Origin: Andreesenia angusta
GTDB taxonomy: Bacteria; Bacillota; Clostridia; Tissierellales; Gottschalkiaceae
Direction of reading: 5' to 3'
Assembly: GCF_001855385.1 (NCBI RefSeq)
Contig: NZ_MKIE01000003.1
Span: forward strand, 62,001-126,000
DNA: 64,000 nt
Shown here: positions 63,731 through 64,000 of the stretch, piece after piece
Layout: each line of letters opens with the position of its first letter
Position numbering within the stretch: position 1 is the first letter of the stretch
Position numbers and translations under genes: made by a program
Notes under the pieces: model-generated
What the model was told of the DNA's origin: nothing
Seen by the model: only the letters and a program-made list of their open reading frames with translations
The model's database searches: none

Positions 63731-64000
63731 TTGAAAGAGACAGTAAAACTAGGAGTGATTTTGTTTCTAATAACAGCTATAGCAGCCGGGATACTTGCAT
63801 TCGCCAATGCGAACACAGAGGGAAAGATAGCTGAGTTGGAAGCTCAGGCAAGTAATGAAGCTAGAAAATCTGTACTTTCTGAGGCTGAAACTTTTGAAGC
63901 TGTAGACCAAGCGAAGTTAGATGAAATAATGAAGAAAAATCCTGAAATACTGGAGATATATGAGGCACTAGATGGAAGTAAGAGCACAGTTGGATACGTA
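63731..64000 (+). CDS. rnfG: Rnf complex subunit RnfG (partial, 3' end beyond window)
   Basis: The frame opens at TTG 63731 after GGGGAGGTG at the end of rnfD, and stays open to the window edge (90 codons). It encodes MKETVKLGVILFLITAIAAG, a single N-terminal membrane helix, then an extracytoplasmic region. RnfG is normally flavinylated by ApbE at a C-terminal S/T-G-A-T site, which is outside this window. Its place after rnfD fixes the identification. Confidence 0.9.
   Translation, partial: MKETVKLGVILFLITAIAAGILAFANANTEGKIAELEAQASNEARKSVLSEAETFEAVDQAKLDEIMKKNPEILEIYEALDGSKSTVGYV

Noticed and set aside
1-64000. CRISPR arrays, insertion sequences, prophage or integrative elements
   Set aside because: No regularly spaced repeats, transposase, integrase or phage genes were seen; the window is ordinary chromosomal backbone with local regulatory interest.

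Overview
The window is a chromosomal segment of an anaerobic low-to-moderate GC Gram-positive bacterium, almost certainly class Clostridia or Tissierellia. Supporting signs are a zinc-type S14, the str-S10-spc-alpha ribosomal order with secY-adk-map-KOW-infA-rpmJ, an ecfA1-ecfA2-ecfT-truA block before rplM-rpsI, a T-box leader on leuS, an Rnf operon, many TTG/GTG starts and heavy use of AGA and ATA codons. A three-subunit molybdenum hydroxylase of the xanthine dehydrogenase type with highly-expressed-style codons, plus a UGA-containing HesB gene, suggests a selenium-using, possibly purine-fermenting lineage (Gottschalkia/Andreesenia-like). That last placement is inference.

Layout. 1-25.1 kb: the end of rpoC, an L7Ae-like protein, rpsL-rpsG-fusA-tuf, then the S10/spc/alpha clusters through rplQ, the ECF transporter module, truA and rplM-rpsI. 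Structured leaders precede rpsJ and rplM, and hairpins sit in most str-operon gaps. 25.1-32.1 kb: a PAP2 phosphatase, an AI-2E-type permease, a SpoU-type methyltransferase, two overlapping lipoprotein genes, and a two-component pair. The kinase has an extracytoplasmic NMT1/THI5-type binding domain; the response regulator carries a DUF2294-like output domain. 32.1-36.4 kb: a promoter, an unclassified structured leader and an intrinsic terminator ahead of the three hydroxylase genes, then a 47-codon gene with its own promoter. 36.4-38.4 kb: ferritin, a HesB-like selenoprotein and apbE. 38.4-45.5 kb: T-box-leuS, corA, uvsE, a small membrane protein, 6S RNA, a Cys-rich small protein and a PHP phosphatase. 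45.7-53.1 kb: dihydrolipoyl dehydrogenase, a YegS-like lipid kinase, a LacI regulator, a DUF896 protein, cheW, degS/degU-like genes and an M18 aminopeptidase. 53.1-61.3 kb: a LysR regulator, tRNA-Leu(CAA), a YdjM-like membrane protein, polA-coaE-SLT-peptide-binding lipoprotein and tRNA-Leu(GAG). 61.4-64 kb: rnfC, rnfD and the start of rnfG.

Connections. ApbE attaches FMN to RnfD and RnfG in known Rnf systems, so apbE here probably serves the rnf operon 24 kb away. The leuS T-box has a CUC specifier that matches the tRNA-Leu(GAG) in the same window. The sensor pair, the attenuator-like leader and the hydroxylase are consecutive and may form a ligand-responsive catabolic unit. That block and the selenoprotein are the most interesting parts. 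No CRISPR array, insertion sequence, prophage or rRNA gene was seen.
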